Below, in pieces: positions 34,492 to 44,271 of a DNA stretch of 56,693 bases (its first letter is position 1; every line of letters starts with the position of its first letter). The DNA comes from CAZDXJ01 sp964509475. Lineage in GTDB: Bacteria > Pseudomonadota > Gammaproteobacteria > Methylococcales > Methylomonadaceae. The notes beneath the pieces are model-generated. The model was given only the letters and a program-made list of their open reading frames with translations, did no database searches and was not told where the DNA came from. The stretch spans positions 1 to 56,693 of the forward strand of contig CAZDXJ010000006.1 of NCBI GenBank assembly GCA_964509475.1, in the 5' to 3' direction. The position numbers and the translations under genes were made by a program.

Positions 34492-35526
34492 TCATGTGGC
34501 AAGCCGCCACATCAGTTTTTTTCCAGCCTGCAATGGAATAATGTTCTGATTGCCGGCGGGATACGATTCAGGTACCAGCCAGGCTGATTTTTCCAAGGTT
34601 AATGTTGCCGTATTTCTGGGTAAACGGTAGAAATCGGCGCCATTGAAACTGGCGAATGCCTCGAGTTTGTCCAATGCATTGGCTTGCTCAAACAATTCAA
34701 CATAAAATTCCAATGCGGCATGAGAGCTGAAACAGCCGGCGCATCCGCAGGCCGATTCTTTCATGGATTGTAAATGCGGTGCACTGTCGGTGCCGAGGAA
34801 AAATTTGGGGTTGCCGCTGGTGGCGGCTTGTACCAGCGCCTCGCGGTGTGTTTCCCGCTTGATGACGGGCAGGCAATAATAATGCGGGCGAATGCCACCG
34901 GCAAGCAAGGCATTGCGGTTAAACATCAGATGTTGTGGCGTCAGGGTAGCGGCAAGATGAGCATCGGCGGCCTCGACAAATTGCACAGCTTCGCGGGTGG
35001 TGACATGTTCCAGGACGATACGCAGTTGCGGAAAATGTTTGATGATATCGGTCAAATGGGTATCTATAAATTTCCGTTCACGGTCGAAAATATCGATTTT
35101 GTCGTCGCTGACTTCACCATGAATCAATAATGGAATATCGTATTGTTGCATGCTTTCCAATACCGGATAGATTGCCGGCAAACGGGATACGCCACGGGCC
35201 GAATGGGTTGTGACGCCAGCCGGGTAGAGCTTGCAGGCATAGACATGTGGTGACGCGGTGGCTTTTTTGATTTCATCTTCTGTGGTTGAGTCGGTCAAAT
35301 ATAAAACCATCAAGGGCTTGAAACTGCTTTTCTCGGGCAGGGCGGCAAGAATTTCCTGGCGGTAGCGTTCCGCTTGTTGCACCGTGGTTACTGGCGGTTG
35401 TAAATTGGGCATGATGATGGCCCGGCCAAACCGGCGGGCTGTATGCGGCAGTACCGCTTTAAGTACGGCGCCGCTGCGCAGGTGCAGATGCCAATCATCC
35501 GGTTGTACGAAGGTTATTTTTTTCAT
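34492..35526 (-). CDS. pyrC: Dihydroorotase
   Basis: PyrC closes carbamoyl-aspartate to dihydroorotate in pyrimidine synthesis. The 344-aa class II enzyme starts at MKKITFVQPDDWHLHLRSG (zinc ligands HxH), and holds ACKLYPAGVTTHS (carbamylated lysine), LIHGEV, RIVLEHVTT and FFLGTDSAPH (Asp). An upstream in-frame ATG would add eleven unlikely residues. Single gene, convergent with mlaA. Confidence 0.95.
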   Translation of the reverse strand: MKKITFVQPDDWHLHLRSGAVLKAVLPHTARRFGRAIIMPNLQPPVTTVQQAERYRQEILAALPEKSSFKPLMVLYLTDSTTEDEIKKATASPHVYACKLYPAGVTTHSARGVSRLPAIYPVLESMQQYDIPLLIHGEVSDDKIDIFDRERKFIDTHLTDIIKHFPQLRIVLEHVTTREAVQFVEAADAHLAATLTPQHLMFNRNALLAGGIRPHYYCLPVIKRETHREALVQAATSGNPKFFLGTDSAPHLQSMKESACGCAGCFSSHAALEFYVELFEQANALDKLEAFASFNGADFYRLPRNTATLTLEKSAWLVPESYPAGNQNIIPLQAGKKLMWRLAT

Positions 35527-35692
35527 GCCAAGAACTAATTCAGATAAATGTAATCTCAAATTCTAACCAAAGGCCTTGAAAAAACCAAATCAGGCCTTAT
35601 TTCGTCCATTATTTTGTTGGCGTATAAAAAGCAGGACAACCGGTTTTGTTCTGTATTGTTAAGTCTAGTGTGTAATTTTTGGAGTGCTTGTT

Positions 35693-35974
35693 ATGCCTAT
35701 TTATGAATATTATTGTCAAGCTTGTGGTCATGAACATGAAGCCTTGCAAAAAATAAACGATGCCGTGTTGACGGATTGTCCGGTTTGTTCGAAGCCTGAA
35801 TTAATACGCAAGGTATCGGCAGCGGGTTTTCGGTTGAAAGGCAGCGGCTGGTATGAAACGGATTTTAAAGGTGGCAATAAACGTAATGTGGCTGGGGACA
35901 GTAAAACCACAACCAAACCCAAGGACAAGGCGGCTTCGGGTTGTTGTGGTGGCGGCCGTTGCGGGAGTCATTAA
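35693..35974 (+). CDS. FmdB-family zinc ribbon protein
   Basis: The 93-aa product begins MPIYEYYCQACGHEHE, the FmdB/CxxC signature, with the second zinc-ribbon cysteine pair in DCPVC. The rest includes LIRKVSAAGFRLKGSGWYETDFK, which is invariant in the group, and a Cys/Gly-rich tail (GCCGGGRCGSH). FmdB-type proteins are putative regulators; the gene is usually found just before aspS in gammaproteobacteria, as here. The ATG at 35693 was preferred to one three codons upstream because it gives MPIYEY. Confidence 0.9.
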   Translation: MPIYEYYCQACGHEHEALQKINDAVLTDCPVCSKPELIRKVSAAGFRLKGSGWYETDFKGGNKRNVAGDSKTTTKPKDKAASGCCGGGRCGSH

Positions 35975-36044
35975 AAAGCGGCTTGCAATCGTTAATTTTT
36001 GGACGTAGTATCGGTAAATTTTTTTGGATTTAAAGAGAAGACTT

Positions 36045-37829
36045 ATGCGTAGCCACAAATGTGGGGAATTGGACACATCTCATTTAGCTGAAATCGTGGA
36101 TTTGTGCGGCTGGGTTCATCGGCGCCGCGACCACGGCGGGGTTATTTTTATCGATTTGCGTGATCGTTCCGGATTGGTGCAGATTGTATTCGATCCGGAT
36201 ACCCCGGAAACATTCGCGATAGCGGAAAGCGTGCGCAGTGAGTACGTATTGAAGGTTCAAGGTGTGGTGCGCAATCGTCCTCAGGGAACCATCAACCCGA
36301 ACATGGCGACCGGTGAAATCGAAGTGTTGGTCAAATCGGTGCAAGTGCTGAACGAGGCGGACACGCCACCTTTCCCGCTGGAAGGCGATATCGAGGTTAA
36401 CGAGGAAACCCGCCTGCGTTTTCGTTATATTGATTTGCGGCGCAAGGAAATGCAGGAAAAAATGAAGATTCGTCGTGATGTGACCCGTTGTCTGCGTAAT
36501 TTTCTTGATGATCACGATTTTTTTGAAATCGAGACACCTTATTTGACCAAGGCGACACCGGAAGGTGCGCGCGACTATATCGTACCGAGCCGGACCCATG
36601 AAGATGCTTTTTTTGCCTTACCCCAGTCGCCGCAATTGTATAAACAGTTGCTGATGATTTCGGGTATGGATCGCTATTATCAGGTTGTGCGCTGTTTTCG
36701 TGATGAGGATTTACGCGCCGATCGGCAGCCGGAGTTTACCCAGCTCGATATCGAAACCTCATTCATGAACGAAGATCAGATTATGTTCCTGATGGAAGAA
36801 ATGATACGGCATTTGTTCAACGAGATTCTTGATGAACAACTGCCGATGCCATTCCCCAGGATCAGTTATCACGAGGCGATGTCGCGTTATGGTTCGGATC
36901 GGCCGGATTTGCGTATTCCCCTTGAGCTGGTTGATATCGCCGATGAAATGAGGGATGTGGAGTTCAAGGTTTTCTCGGAGCCGGCCAATGATCCGGAAGG
37001 CCGTGTTGCCGCCATGCGTTTGCCAAACGGAGTGAAACTGACCCGTAAGGAAATTGATGATCTGACCCGTTTTGTCGGTATTTATGGTGCCAAGGGTCTG
37101 GCTTATATCAAGGTGAATGACCGTGATGCCGGCATGGCGGGGTTGCAGTCGCCGATTTTGAAATTTCTGCCGGATGACGTGGTTCAACAGGTATTGGACA
37201 AGGTTGACGCGAAAACCGGGGATTTAGTGTTTTTTGGCGCCGACAAGGCTTCCGTGGTCAATGAATCACTGGGTGCGTTACGGGTGAAGCTGGGTCAGGA
37301 TCTCGGTTTGATTGAGAGCCAATGGCGGCCGCTTTGGGTGGTCGATTTCCCGATGTTTTCCTGGGATGCGGGGCAAAAACGCTGGAATGCCATTCACCAC
37401 CCTTTTACAGCGCCGGGTTGTGATGTTGATGTTTTGCGTTCCGAGCCGGGGGCGGCATTATCCAGGGCTTACGATATGGTATTGAATGGCTCTGAAATTG
37501 GTGGTGGTTCAATCCGTATCCATAAAAGCGAAATGCAGTCGGCGGTGTTTGACTTGCTGGGCATTGGCGATGAAGAAGCGCGGGAAAAATTCGGTTTTCT
37601 GCTGGATGCATTGAAATATGGCTGTCCGCCGCATGGCGGTATCGCCTTTGGTCTGGACAGGCTGGTGATGCTGATGACCGGTTCTGCGTCAATCCGTGAT
37701 GTTATCGCTTTTCCAAAAACGCAAACCGCTTCTTGTCCGTTGATCGATGCGCCAGCTATTGTCAATAATGCGCAATTGCGCGAGCTGGGTATTCAGCTTC
37801 GTGCCCGCAAGAAGGAGAGCAAAACATAA
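36045..37829 (+). CDS. aspS: Aspartyl-tRNA synthetase
   Basis: This class II synthetase of 594 aa has the N-terminal OB fold (VDLCGWVHRRRDHGGVIFIDLRD), motif 2 (FRDEDLRADRQPEFTQLDIE), the GAD insertion domain of bacterial AspRS in the middle, and motif 3 (GGIAFGLDRLVMLM). The start MRSHKCGELD matches the family; an upstream ATG would add seven residues. It lies 70 bp after the fmdB-type gene. Confidence 0.97.
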   Translation: MRSHKCGELDTSHLAEIVDLCGWVHRRRDHGGVIFIDLRDRSGLVQIVFDPDTPETFAIAESVRSEYVLKVQGVVRNRPQGTINPNMATGEIEVLVKSVQVLNEADTPPFPLEGDIEVNEETRLRFRYIDLRRKEMQEKMKIRRDVTRCLRNFLDDHDFFEIETPYLTKATPEGARDYIVPSRTHEDAFFALPQSPQLYKQLLMISGMDRYYQVVRCFRDEDLRADRQPEFTQLDIETSFMNEDQIMFLMEEMIRHLFNEILDEQLPMPFPRISYHEAMSRYGSDRPDLRIPLELVDIADEMRDVEFKVFSEPANDPEGRVAAMRLPNGVKLTRKEIDDLTRFVGIYGAKGLAYIKVNDRDAGMAGLQSPILKFLPDDVVQQVLDKVDAKTGDLVFFGADKASVVNESLGALRVKLGQDLGLIESQWRPLWVVDFPMFSWDAGQKRWNAIHHPFTAPGCDVDVLRSEPGAALSRAYDMVLNGSEIGGGSIRIHKSEMQSAVFDLLGIGDEEAREKFGFLLDALKYGCPPHGGIAFGLDRLVMLMTGSASIRDVIAFPKTQTASCPLIDAPAIVNNAQLRELGIQLRARKKESKT

Positions 37830-37926
37830 TCGCGTCGGAACGTCTGTGTCTGTTGTTCCTCGCCCTTCCGTTATAAAACGGTCTTGCTCCAGGGAAGGGG
37901 CTGGACACGTATCTTGAGAGGTTATC

Positions 37927-39024
37927 ATGAGCAGTAGCAGCGCTTTACCCATCCAGGATTACGCCTTGTTGAGCGATGCCGAATGTGAGCAACGCATTGT
38001 CCGCGCCAAGCAAAAGCTGGGTCGGGAATGTGTGATTCTGGGGCATCATTATCAGCGCGATGAGGTTTTCAAACATGCGGATTTTTATGGGGATTCGTTG
38101 AAATTATCACGTCAGGCGGCCCGGTCCGAAGCGAAATATATCGTTTTTTGCGGTGTGCATTTTATGGCCGAAGTGGCCGATATTTTATCCAGGCCTGAAC
38201 AGATTGCGATATTGCCGGATCTGGCAGCCGGTTGTTCGATGGCGGATATGGCCAACCGGGTCAATGTGCAAAAGTGCTGGGATGAACTGGCACAGTGTCT
38301 GGATGTGGAAAACCAGGTCACGCCGGTTACCTATATCAATTCATCTGCTGATCTGAAAGCCTTTTGTGGCCGTCACCAGGGCATTGTCTGTACCTCATCC
38401 AATGCCAAAAACATATTGCAATGGAGTTTTGCCCGGCGCGATAAGGTACTGTTTTTTCCGGATCAGCATTTGGGGCGCAATACCGGCTATACTATGGGCA
38501 TTGATTTGGAACAAATGGTACTTTGGGATTTTTCTCAGCCCATGGGGGGGCTGACCAGGCAGCAAATTGAAAACGCCCGCATCATTTTGTGGAAAGGTTT
38601 TTGTTCGGTGCATCAGATATTCCAGCCGGAACACATTGATGATTTTTTGCAGCGCTATCCTGAAACCCAGGTGATTGCACATCCCGAGGCCAGTTTTGAA
38701 GTCTGTCAAAAGGCCGATTATATCGGTTCCACAGAGACAATTTTAAAAATTGTCCGGCAAGCGCCGGCCAATACACGCTGGTTGGTTGCAACCGAGTTGA
38801 ATCTTGTCAACCGCTTGCATGAGGAATGCAAAGCACAAGGTAAAAATGTACATTTTATGTCGCCCACTGTATGCATGTGTTCGACGATGTTTCGTACCGA
38901 TCCGCAGCATCTGGCCTGGGTGCTGGAAAATTTGCTTGCCGGCCATGTCGTTAATAGAATATCGGTTGATCGGGAGGATGCCGTTTTTGCCCGGCAGGCG
39001 CTGGATAATATGTTATTGGTTTAA
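37927..39024 (+). CDS. nadA: Quinolinate synthase NadA
   Basis: NadA condenses iminoaspartate with dihydroxyacetone phosphate to quinolinate, the NAD precursor, using a [4Fe-4S] cluster. The 365-aa protein has GHHYQRDEVF, the first cluster cysteine region (LAAGCSMADMA), VTYINSSADLKAFC, VCTSSNA, FFPDQHLGRNTGY, and HPEASFEVCQKADYIGSTE. It lies 97 bp after aspS, across a gap with a GC-rich imperfect hairpin (CCCTTCC / GGAAGGG around 37865-37898), and 27 bp ahead of rmlB. Confidence 0.95.
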   Translation: MSSSSALPIQDYALLSDAECEQRIVRAKQKLGRECVILGHHYQRDEVFKHADFYGDSLKLSRQAARSEAKYIVFCGVHFMAEVADILSRPEQIAILPDLAAGCSMADMANRVNVQKCWDELAQCLDVENQVTPVTYINSSADLKAFCGRHQGIVCTSSNAKNILQWSFARRDKVLFFPDQHLGRNTGYTMGIDLEQMVLWDFSQPMGGLTRQQIENARIILWKGFCSVHQIFQPEHIDDFLQRYPETQVIAHPEASFEVCQKADYIGSTETILKIVRQAPANTRWLVATELNLVNRLHEECKAQGKNVHFMSPTVCMCSTMFRTDPQHLAWVLENLLAGHVVNRISVDREDAVFARQALDNMLLV

Positions 39025-39051
39025 TGATTAATTTAAAGGTGGATTGAGTAA

Positions 39052-40125
39052 ATGGATACGTTTGGAACAATCCTGGTAACGGGCGGTGCTGGCTTTATTG
39101 GCTCGAATTTTGTGCATCACTGTCTGGCGCAGACCGGGCTGCGCGTGATAAACCTGGACAAGTTGACTTATGCCGGCAATCTTGAAAATCTTCAAGATCA
39201 CAAAACCAATGAACGGCATGTTTTTGTGCATGGCGATATCGGTGACAGTGCTTTACTGGATGATTTGCTGCAACGCTATCAGCCCGGGGCGGTGGTCAAC
39301 TTTGCCGCCGAAAGTCATGTCGATCGTTCCATTCATGGCCCGGAAGATTTTATCCAGACCAATGTTCTGGGAACATTTCAGTTGTTGGAAGCGGCGCGGG
39401 CTTATTGGGGGCAGACAACGAAACCTGCGAGGTTCCGTTTTTTACATGTGTCCACCGATGAAGTGTATGGATCGCTGGCGCCTTCCGATGCGGCCTTCAG
39501 TGAACGCCACGCCTATGCGCCCAACAGCCCTTATTCTGCTTCAAAAGCGGCTTCGGATCATTTGGTTCGAGCCTACCGCCATACCTATGGCTTGCCCACG
39601 TTGACCACCAATTGTTCCAATAATTACGGCCCCTATCAATTCCCTGAAAAACTGATACCATTGATTATCGAGAACGCTTTGGCCGGTAAATCCATTCCTG
39701 TTTATGGCGATGGCCAAAATATCCGTGACTGGTTGTATGTCGGCGATCATTGCAGGGCCTTGTGCGCGGTGCTTGCGAAAGGCCGCGTCGGCGAGGTTTA
39801 CAATATCGGCGGCAAGCATGAAAAAACCAATCTGGATATTGTGCATACGGTATGCCGCATATTGGATGAACGGGCGCCGGGTTCGGCCTATAAACCCCAT
39901 GCTTCGTTGATACGCTTTGTTCCGGATCGGCCCGGACATGATCGGCGCTATGCCATTGACCCGGCCAAGATTGAACGGGAAATTGGCTGGCGGCCCGAAG
40001 AAACTTTCGATTCCGGTATTCGCAAAACGGTTGACTGGTATCTGCATAACCGGCAATGGGTAGATCATGTTACCAGTGGCGCTTATCAAAACTGGATCAA
40101 GGAAAACTACGGAGACCGGGCATGA
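39052..40125 (+). CDS. rmlB: dTDP-glucose 4,6-dehydratase
   Basis: RmlB makes dTDP-4-keto-6-deoxyglucose on the way to dTDP-L-rhamnose. The 357-aa SDR enzyme has the NAD loop TGGAGFIGSNF, HVSTDEVYGSL with the catalytic Asp-Glu pair, and YSASKAASDHLVRAY (Tyr and Lys). Its stop overlaps the rmlA start (ATGA). First gene of the rmlBACD operon, which supplies rhamnose for lipopolysaccharide or exopolysaccharide. Confidence 0.96.
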   Translation: MDTFGTILVTGGAGFIGSNFVHHCLAQTGLRVINLDKLTYAGNLENLQDHKTNERHVFVHGDIGDSALLDDLLQRYQPGAVVNFAAESHVDRSIHGPEDFIQTNVLGTFQLLEAARAYWGQTTKPARFRFLHVSTDEVYGSLAPSDAAFSERHAYAPNSPYSASKAASDHLVRAYRHTYGLPTLTTNCSNNYGPYQFPEKLIPLIIENALAGKSIPVYGDGQNIRDWLYVGDHCRALCAVLAKGRVGEVYNIGGKHEKTNLDIVHTVCRILDERAPGSAYKPHASLIRFVPDRPGHDRRYAIDPAKIEREIGWRPEETFDSGIRKTVDWYLHNRQWVDHVTSGAYQNWIKENYGDRA

Positions 40126-41000
40126 AACGTAAGGGTATTATCCTGGCCGGTGGTTCCGGCAGCCGTTTGTTTCCGGTTACCCGGGTGGTTTCCAAGCAAC
40201 TGTTGCCGATTTATGACAAACCGATGATCTATTATCCGTTATCAACGCTGTTATTGGCAGGGGTGCGGGATATTCTGATCATTTCCACACCCGAAGATAC
40301 CCCGCGTTTTGAACAATTACTGGGTTCGGGGGAAGTTTTGGGGATCGATATTCAGTATGCGGTGCAACCGGCTCCGGAAGGCTTGGCACAGGCTTTTTTG
40401 ATTGGCGAACATTTCATAGGCGCCGATGCCAGTATTCTGGTGTTGGGTGATAATATTTTTCATGGCCATGAATTTGCCGGTTTGTTGACTCAGGCGGCCG
40501 CACAAGAGCAAGGGGCGACGGTATTTGCCTATCAGGTTCATGATCCGGAACGCTATGGTGTTGTCGAATACGATGTTGATGGCCGCGCCATCAGTATCGA
40601 GGAAAAACCCGAACAGCCAAAATCCGGTTACGCTGTAACCGGTTTGTATTTTTATGATAATCAGGTTGTGGATATCGCCAAACAGATCAAGCCCTCCTGG
40701 CGGGGAGAATTGGAGATCACCGATATTAACAAACATTATCTGCAACAAGGGCAATTACATGCGCAATTGATGGGGCGGGGTTATGCCTGGCTGGATACCG
40801 GTACCCATGAATCGATGCTGGAAGCTTCACAGTTTATTGCCACGCTGGAACGGCGGCAGGGTTTGAAAATCGCCTGTCTGGAAGAGATTGCCTGGCGCAT
40901 GGGTTATATCGATGATGAACAACTGGAGGCTTTGGCAAGGCCGCTGGACAAGAACAATTACGGGCGTTATTTGTTACGTCTTTTGGATAAAGGAGGCTGA
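40122..41000 (+). CDS. rmlA: Glucose-1-phosphate thymidylyltransferase
   Basis: RmlA activates glucose-1-phosphate with dTTP. The 292-aa product starts MKRKGIILAGGSGSRLFPVTR, the nucleotidyltransferase signature, and contains KQLLPIYDKPMIYYPLSTL, LGDNIFHGHEF and YAWLDTGTHESMLEAS. The chosen ATG overlaps the rmlB stop by four bases; the longer frame upstream lies within rmlB. A strong AGGAGG near its end serves rmlC. Confidence 0.96.
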   Translation: MKRKGIILAGGSGSRLFPVTRVVSKQLLPIYDKPMIYYPLSTLLLAGVRDILIISTPEDTPRFEQLLGSGEVLGIDIQYAVQPAPEGLAQAFLIGEHFIGADASILVLGDNIFHGHEFAGLLTQAAAQEQGATVFAYQVHDPERYGVVEYDVDGRAISIEEKPEQPKSGYAVTGLYFYDNQVVDIAKQIKPSWRGELEITDINKHYLQQGQLHAQLMGRGYAWLDTGTHESMLEASQFIATLERRQGLKIACLEEIAWRMGYIDDEQLEALARPLDKNNYGRYLLRLLDKGG

Positions 41001-41001
41001 C

Positions 41002-41547
41002 TTGCAAGTAAGCGCAACCCGGATTCCAGAGGTTTTGTTGATCGAACCGCGCGTGTTTGCCGATGAGCGTGGTTTTTTCCTTGAAAGTTTCAATGCCAGG
41101 CGTTTCAATTCGTTTTTGCCGGCGCCGGTTGCGTTCGTGCAGGATAATCATTCCCGATCCAGTAAAAATGTATTGCGCGGTTTGCATTATCAGATTCGCC
41201 AGGCACAAGGCAAGCTGGTGCGGGTCGTTGCGGGTGAAATATTGGATGTGGCGGTGGATATTCGTAAATCTTCGCCAACGTTTGGTTTATGTGTGACTGA
41301 AATGCTGAGCGCCGACAACAAGAAACAGCTTTGGATACCGGAAGGGTTTGCGCATGGATTTCTGGTGTTAAGTGATAACGCCGAGGTATTGTACAAAGCA
41401 ACCGATTATTACGCACCGGAACATGAGCGATGCATTATCTGGAATGACCGGCAAATTGATATCGCCTGGCCGGAAAATGTCCGGCCAATACTATCCGGCA
41501 AAGACAGGCAGGGGCTTGCCCTGGCCGATGCCGAGGTGTTTGCATGA
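41002..41547 (+). CDS. rmlC: dTDP-4-dehydrorhamnose 3,5-epimerase
   Basis: RmlC epimerises the 4-keto sugar at C3 and C5. The 181-aa cupin has PRVFADERGFFLESFN, VQDNHSRSSKNVLRGLHYQ (catalytic His) and KLVRVVAGEILDVAVDIR. A perfect ribosome binding site AGGAGG (40991-40996) sits five bases before TTG 41002, one base past the rmlA stop, so TTG is the start. An ATG start further upstream would lie inside rmlA. Its stop overlaps the rmlD start. Confidence 0.94.
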   Translation: MQVSATRIPEVLLIEPRVFADERGFFLESFNARRFNSFLPAPVAFVQDNHSRSSKNVLRGLHYQIRQAQGKLVRVVAGEILDVAVDIRKSSPTFGLCVTEMLSADNKKQLWIPEGFAHGFLVLSDNAEVLYKATDYYAPEHERCIIWNDRQIDIAWPENVRPILSGKDRQGLALADAEVFA

Positions 41548-42431
41548 AAATATTGTTATTGGGTGGACAAGGCCAGGTGGGTTGGGAATTGCAGCGGGTG
41601 TTATTACCCTTGGGGCATATCATTTGTCCGCAGCGGGAGCAACTGGATTTGGCCGATCTGGATAAAGTGCAACGCTTTTTAAGTGATCTGGATGTGGATG
41701 TGATTGTCAATGCGGCGGCCTATACGGCGGTGGATCAAGCCGAGCAAGAAACTCAACTGGCCGACCGATTGAACCATCAACTCCCCGGCTTGCTGGCGGA
41801 AAAGGCAAAAACACTTGATGCCTTGTTGATTCATTATTCAACCGATTATGTGTTTGACGGCAACAAAAACCGGCCCTACCGTGAATCCGATGCCGCTAAT
41901 CCATTGGGCGTTTATGGCCAGAGCAAATGGGAAGGCGAACAAGCCATTCAGCAAACCGGCGGCAATTATCTGATTTTCCGAACATCCTGGGTGTATGCAA
42001 CGCGCGGGCGGAATTTTTTATTGAGTATTCGCCGGCTTGCCGCAGAACGTTCGGAACTGCGCATTGTCGATGATCAAATTGGCGCCCCAACCTGGGCACG
42101 CCTGATTGCGCAGACTAGCGCTTATTGCCTGCGGCAAGCCTTGCTGGAAAAGCGGCAAGTAAATTTTGTGTCCGGTTTGTATCATTTGAGCGCGGCTGGG
42201 CATACGTCCTGGTACGGATTTGCAAAAGCGATTGTCGAGTTGCTTGCCGAGCGCGGTGAGAACCTGAAATTGCAATGTCTCCAACCTATACCGACTTCGG
42301 CGTATCTGGCCGCAGCGGTAAGACCGGCTAATTCAAGACTGGATGTGTCCGCGTTGGAAAAACAATTTGAACTTGTCATGCCGAAATGGGACAAAACCCT
42401 CAGATTATGTATGGAAGAACTTGATACATAA
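41544..42431 (+). CDS. rmlD: dTDP-4-dehydrorhamnose reductase
   Basis: RmlD makes the final reduction to dTDP-L-rhamnose. The 295-aa SDR protein has LLLGGQGQVGWEL (NADPH loop), NAAAYTAVDQAE, YSTDYVFDG and YGQSKWEGE (Tyr and Lys). It overlaps the rmlC stop (ATGA) and closes the operon. The 124 bp that follow contain no gene and hold the TTGACA/poly-G region ahead of gspE. Confidence 0.95.
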   Translation: MKILLLGGQGQVGWELQRVLLPLGHIICPQREQLDLADLDKVQRFLSDLDVDVIVNAAAYTAVDQAEQETQLADRLNHQLPGLLAEKAKTLDALLIHYSTDYVFDGNKNRPYRESDAANPLGVYGQSKWEGEQAIQQTGGNYLIFRTSWVYATRGRNFLLSIRRLAAERSELRIVDDQIGAPTWARLIAQTSAYCLRQALLEKRQVNFVSGLYHLSAAGHTSWYGFAKAIVELLAERGENLKLQCLQPIPTSAYLAAAVRPANSRLDVSALEKQFELVMPKWDKTLRLCMEELDT

Positions 42432-42467
42432 AAAACAGTCAACACCCATCCGATTTATAAAAATTAT

Positions 42468-42498
42468 TTGACAGGGGGGGGGCGTGGGCAAAAACAAT
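42468..42498 (+). promoter_or_regulatory. Possible promoter with a 9-G tract upstream of gspE
   Basis: A perfect TTGACA (42468-42473) is directly followed by nine G (42474-42482). A weak -10 candidate AACAAT (42493-42498) lies 19 bases after the -35 box. A long G-run inside a promoter spacer is prone to slippage, which would change the spacing. No better promoter is visible in the 123-bp gap, though read-through from rmlBACD is also possible. Confidence 0.4.
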
Positions 42499-42554
42499 TT
42501 GCCTGTGTTGGCCGCAGTTAAAAGCGCTCTTGCAACTTTGAACAAATCTTTTAA

Positions 42555-44270
42555 ATGGAACAAATTTCAGAAACAATGCCGGACGCTTATCAAGATTTTA
42601 TCGAGCGTTTGGTACAAGATGAAAAACTGGACGAAACGGATTTAAACCGGGCTAAAAAACTTCAAGGACAGGTGAGTACGGGTAGTTTTCCGGTTTTGCT
42701 GTCCAAATTGGGATTATGTGCCGATCGGGATATTGCCCAGGCGATTGCCACAGTGACCGATATGGATTTGGTGGAGAGCGCTGACTATCCGCAGAGAAGT
42801 CCTTTTTTGAGCGATATTTCTCTACGGTTTCTCAAGGAATATCATGTCATTGGTTTGGCAGAAACCGAAGACAAGGTGGAAGTCGCCGTTGTCGATCCGT
42901 TTGATCCCTATATTTCCAATGTGCTGGGGCTGGCCTGTGACAAACAGGTGGTATTGAAGGTCGGTATTGGTTCGGAAATTGACAATGCTTTGGAAGTCCA
43001 ATACGGCGAAGGCAAGTCGGAAATGGGGCAGATTGTCGGTGATTTTGATGGTAAGGGCGATATTGACGAAGATGATATCGAATTGCTGAAGGACTTAGCC
43101 AGCGAAGCGCCGGTGATTCGTATGGTCAATCTGATTTTGCAACGCGCCCTGGAAACCCGTGCCTCGGACATACATATCGAACCGTTTGAACGTTCATTGA
43201 AAATCCGCCTGCGTATTGACGGGGTATTGCAAAATATCGAAGCACCGCCGGTTTCTTCAACGGCCGCCGTGATTTCCCGGATTAAATTGATGGCCCAGCT
43301 CAATATATCCGAGCGCCGTTTGCCACAGGACGGGCGTATCAAGATTCAGATGCAGGGCAAGGAAATCGACCTTCGGGTTTCGACCACACCGACCATGTAT
43401 GGGGAAAGCGTTGTCATCCGATTGCTGGACAAGGAAAGCACGGTGCTGGATTTTGCCACCCTGGGTTTTAACGAAAGCAATGCCGGTAATTTTTTTGAGG
43501 TATTGCAGCAGCCGCATGGCATCATTTTGATTACAGGGCCTACCGGCAGCGGAAAATCAACCACGCTGTATACCGCATTGAGCCGTTTGAACATTCCCGA
43601 CCGGAAAATCATTACCGCCGAGGATCCGGTTGAATATCAACTGGAAGGTGTCAATCAGATTCAGGTGAAACCTCAGATTGGTTTGACCTTTGCCAGTACC
43701 CTGCGTTCGATTGTCCGGCAGGACCCGGATATTATCATGATCGGTGAAATGCGTGATCTGGAAACGGCAAAGATAGCGGTACAATCGGCGTTGACCGGGC
43801 ATCTGGTGTTATCGACTCTGCATACCAATGATGCGGCCGGCGGGGTGACCCGGTTGCTGGATATGGGGCTGGATGATTATTTGCTGACCTCTACCGTCAA
43901 TGGCATTCTGGCCCAGCGTCTGGTCAGAAGATTATGCCCGCACTGCCGTGCAGCGCAGCCGGTTTTGCCGGAAATTACCGAAGAGATGAAATTACGGCGC
44001 TTTGTTCCTGAAGGTGACATTTACTTTTATCATCCAGTGGGCTGTGAGCAATGCGGAGGTATTGGGTATCGGGGGCGTATTGCCATTTTTGAATTTCTGG
44101 TCATGACCGACGCCATCCGGAAACTGGTGATACAACATAAGGAGGCGGGAGAAATCAATGAACAAGCGGTATGCGATGGTATGTTGACGATGTATGACGA
44201 TGGTTTGAGCAAGGCGACCCAGGGTATTACCACATTGGAAGAAGTCCTGCGGGTCACGATGGGCGCGTGA
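42555..44270 (+). CDS. gspE: Type II secretion ATPase GspE
   Basis: GspE is the cytoplasmic hexameric ATPase that drives pseudopilus growth. The 571-aa protein has the N-terminal domain (MshEN-like, residues 15-150), then the ATPase core: RASDIHIEPFE (Asp box), Walker A GPTGSGKST near 326-334, LEGVNQIQVK, the Walker B IIMIGEMRDLETA, STLHTNDA (His box), and the zinc tetracysteine CPHC...CEQC. First gene of the 11-gene operon. Confidence 0.95.
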   Translation: MEQISETMPDAYQDFIERLVQDEKLDETDLNRAKKLQGQVSTGSFPVLLSKLGLCADRDIAQAIATVTDMDLVESADYPQRSPFLSDISLRFLKEYHVIGLAETEDKVEVAVVDPFDPYISNVLGLACDKQVVLKVGIGSEIDNALEVQYGEGKSEMGQIVGDFDGKGDIDEDDIELLKDLASEAPVIRMVNLILQRALETRASDIHIEPFERSLKIRLRIDGVLQNIEAPPVSSTAAVISRIKLMAQLNISERRLPQDGRIKIQMQGKEIDLRVSTTPTMYGESVVIRLLDKESTVLDFATLGFNESNAGNFFEVLQQPHGIILITGPTGSGKSTTLYTALSRLNIPDRKIITAEDPVEYQLEGVNQIQVKPQIGLTFASTLRSIVRQDPDIIMIGEMRDLETAKIAVQSALTGHLVLSTLHTNDAAGGVTRLLDMGLDDYLLTSTVNGILAQRLVRRLCPHCRAAQPVLPEITEEMKLRRFVPEGDIYFYHPVGCEQCGGIGYRGRIAIFEFLVMTDAIRKLVIQHKEAGEINEQAVCDGMLTMYDDGLSKATQGITTLEEVLRVTMGA

Positions 44271-44271
44271 T

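Noticed and set aside
37860..37905. GC-rich inverted repeat between aspS and nadA as a riboswitch or terminator
   Set aside because: There is a long imperfect loop and no T-run; no conserved riboswitch core could be recognised.
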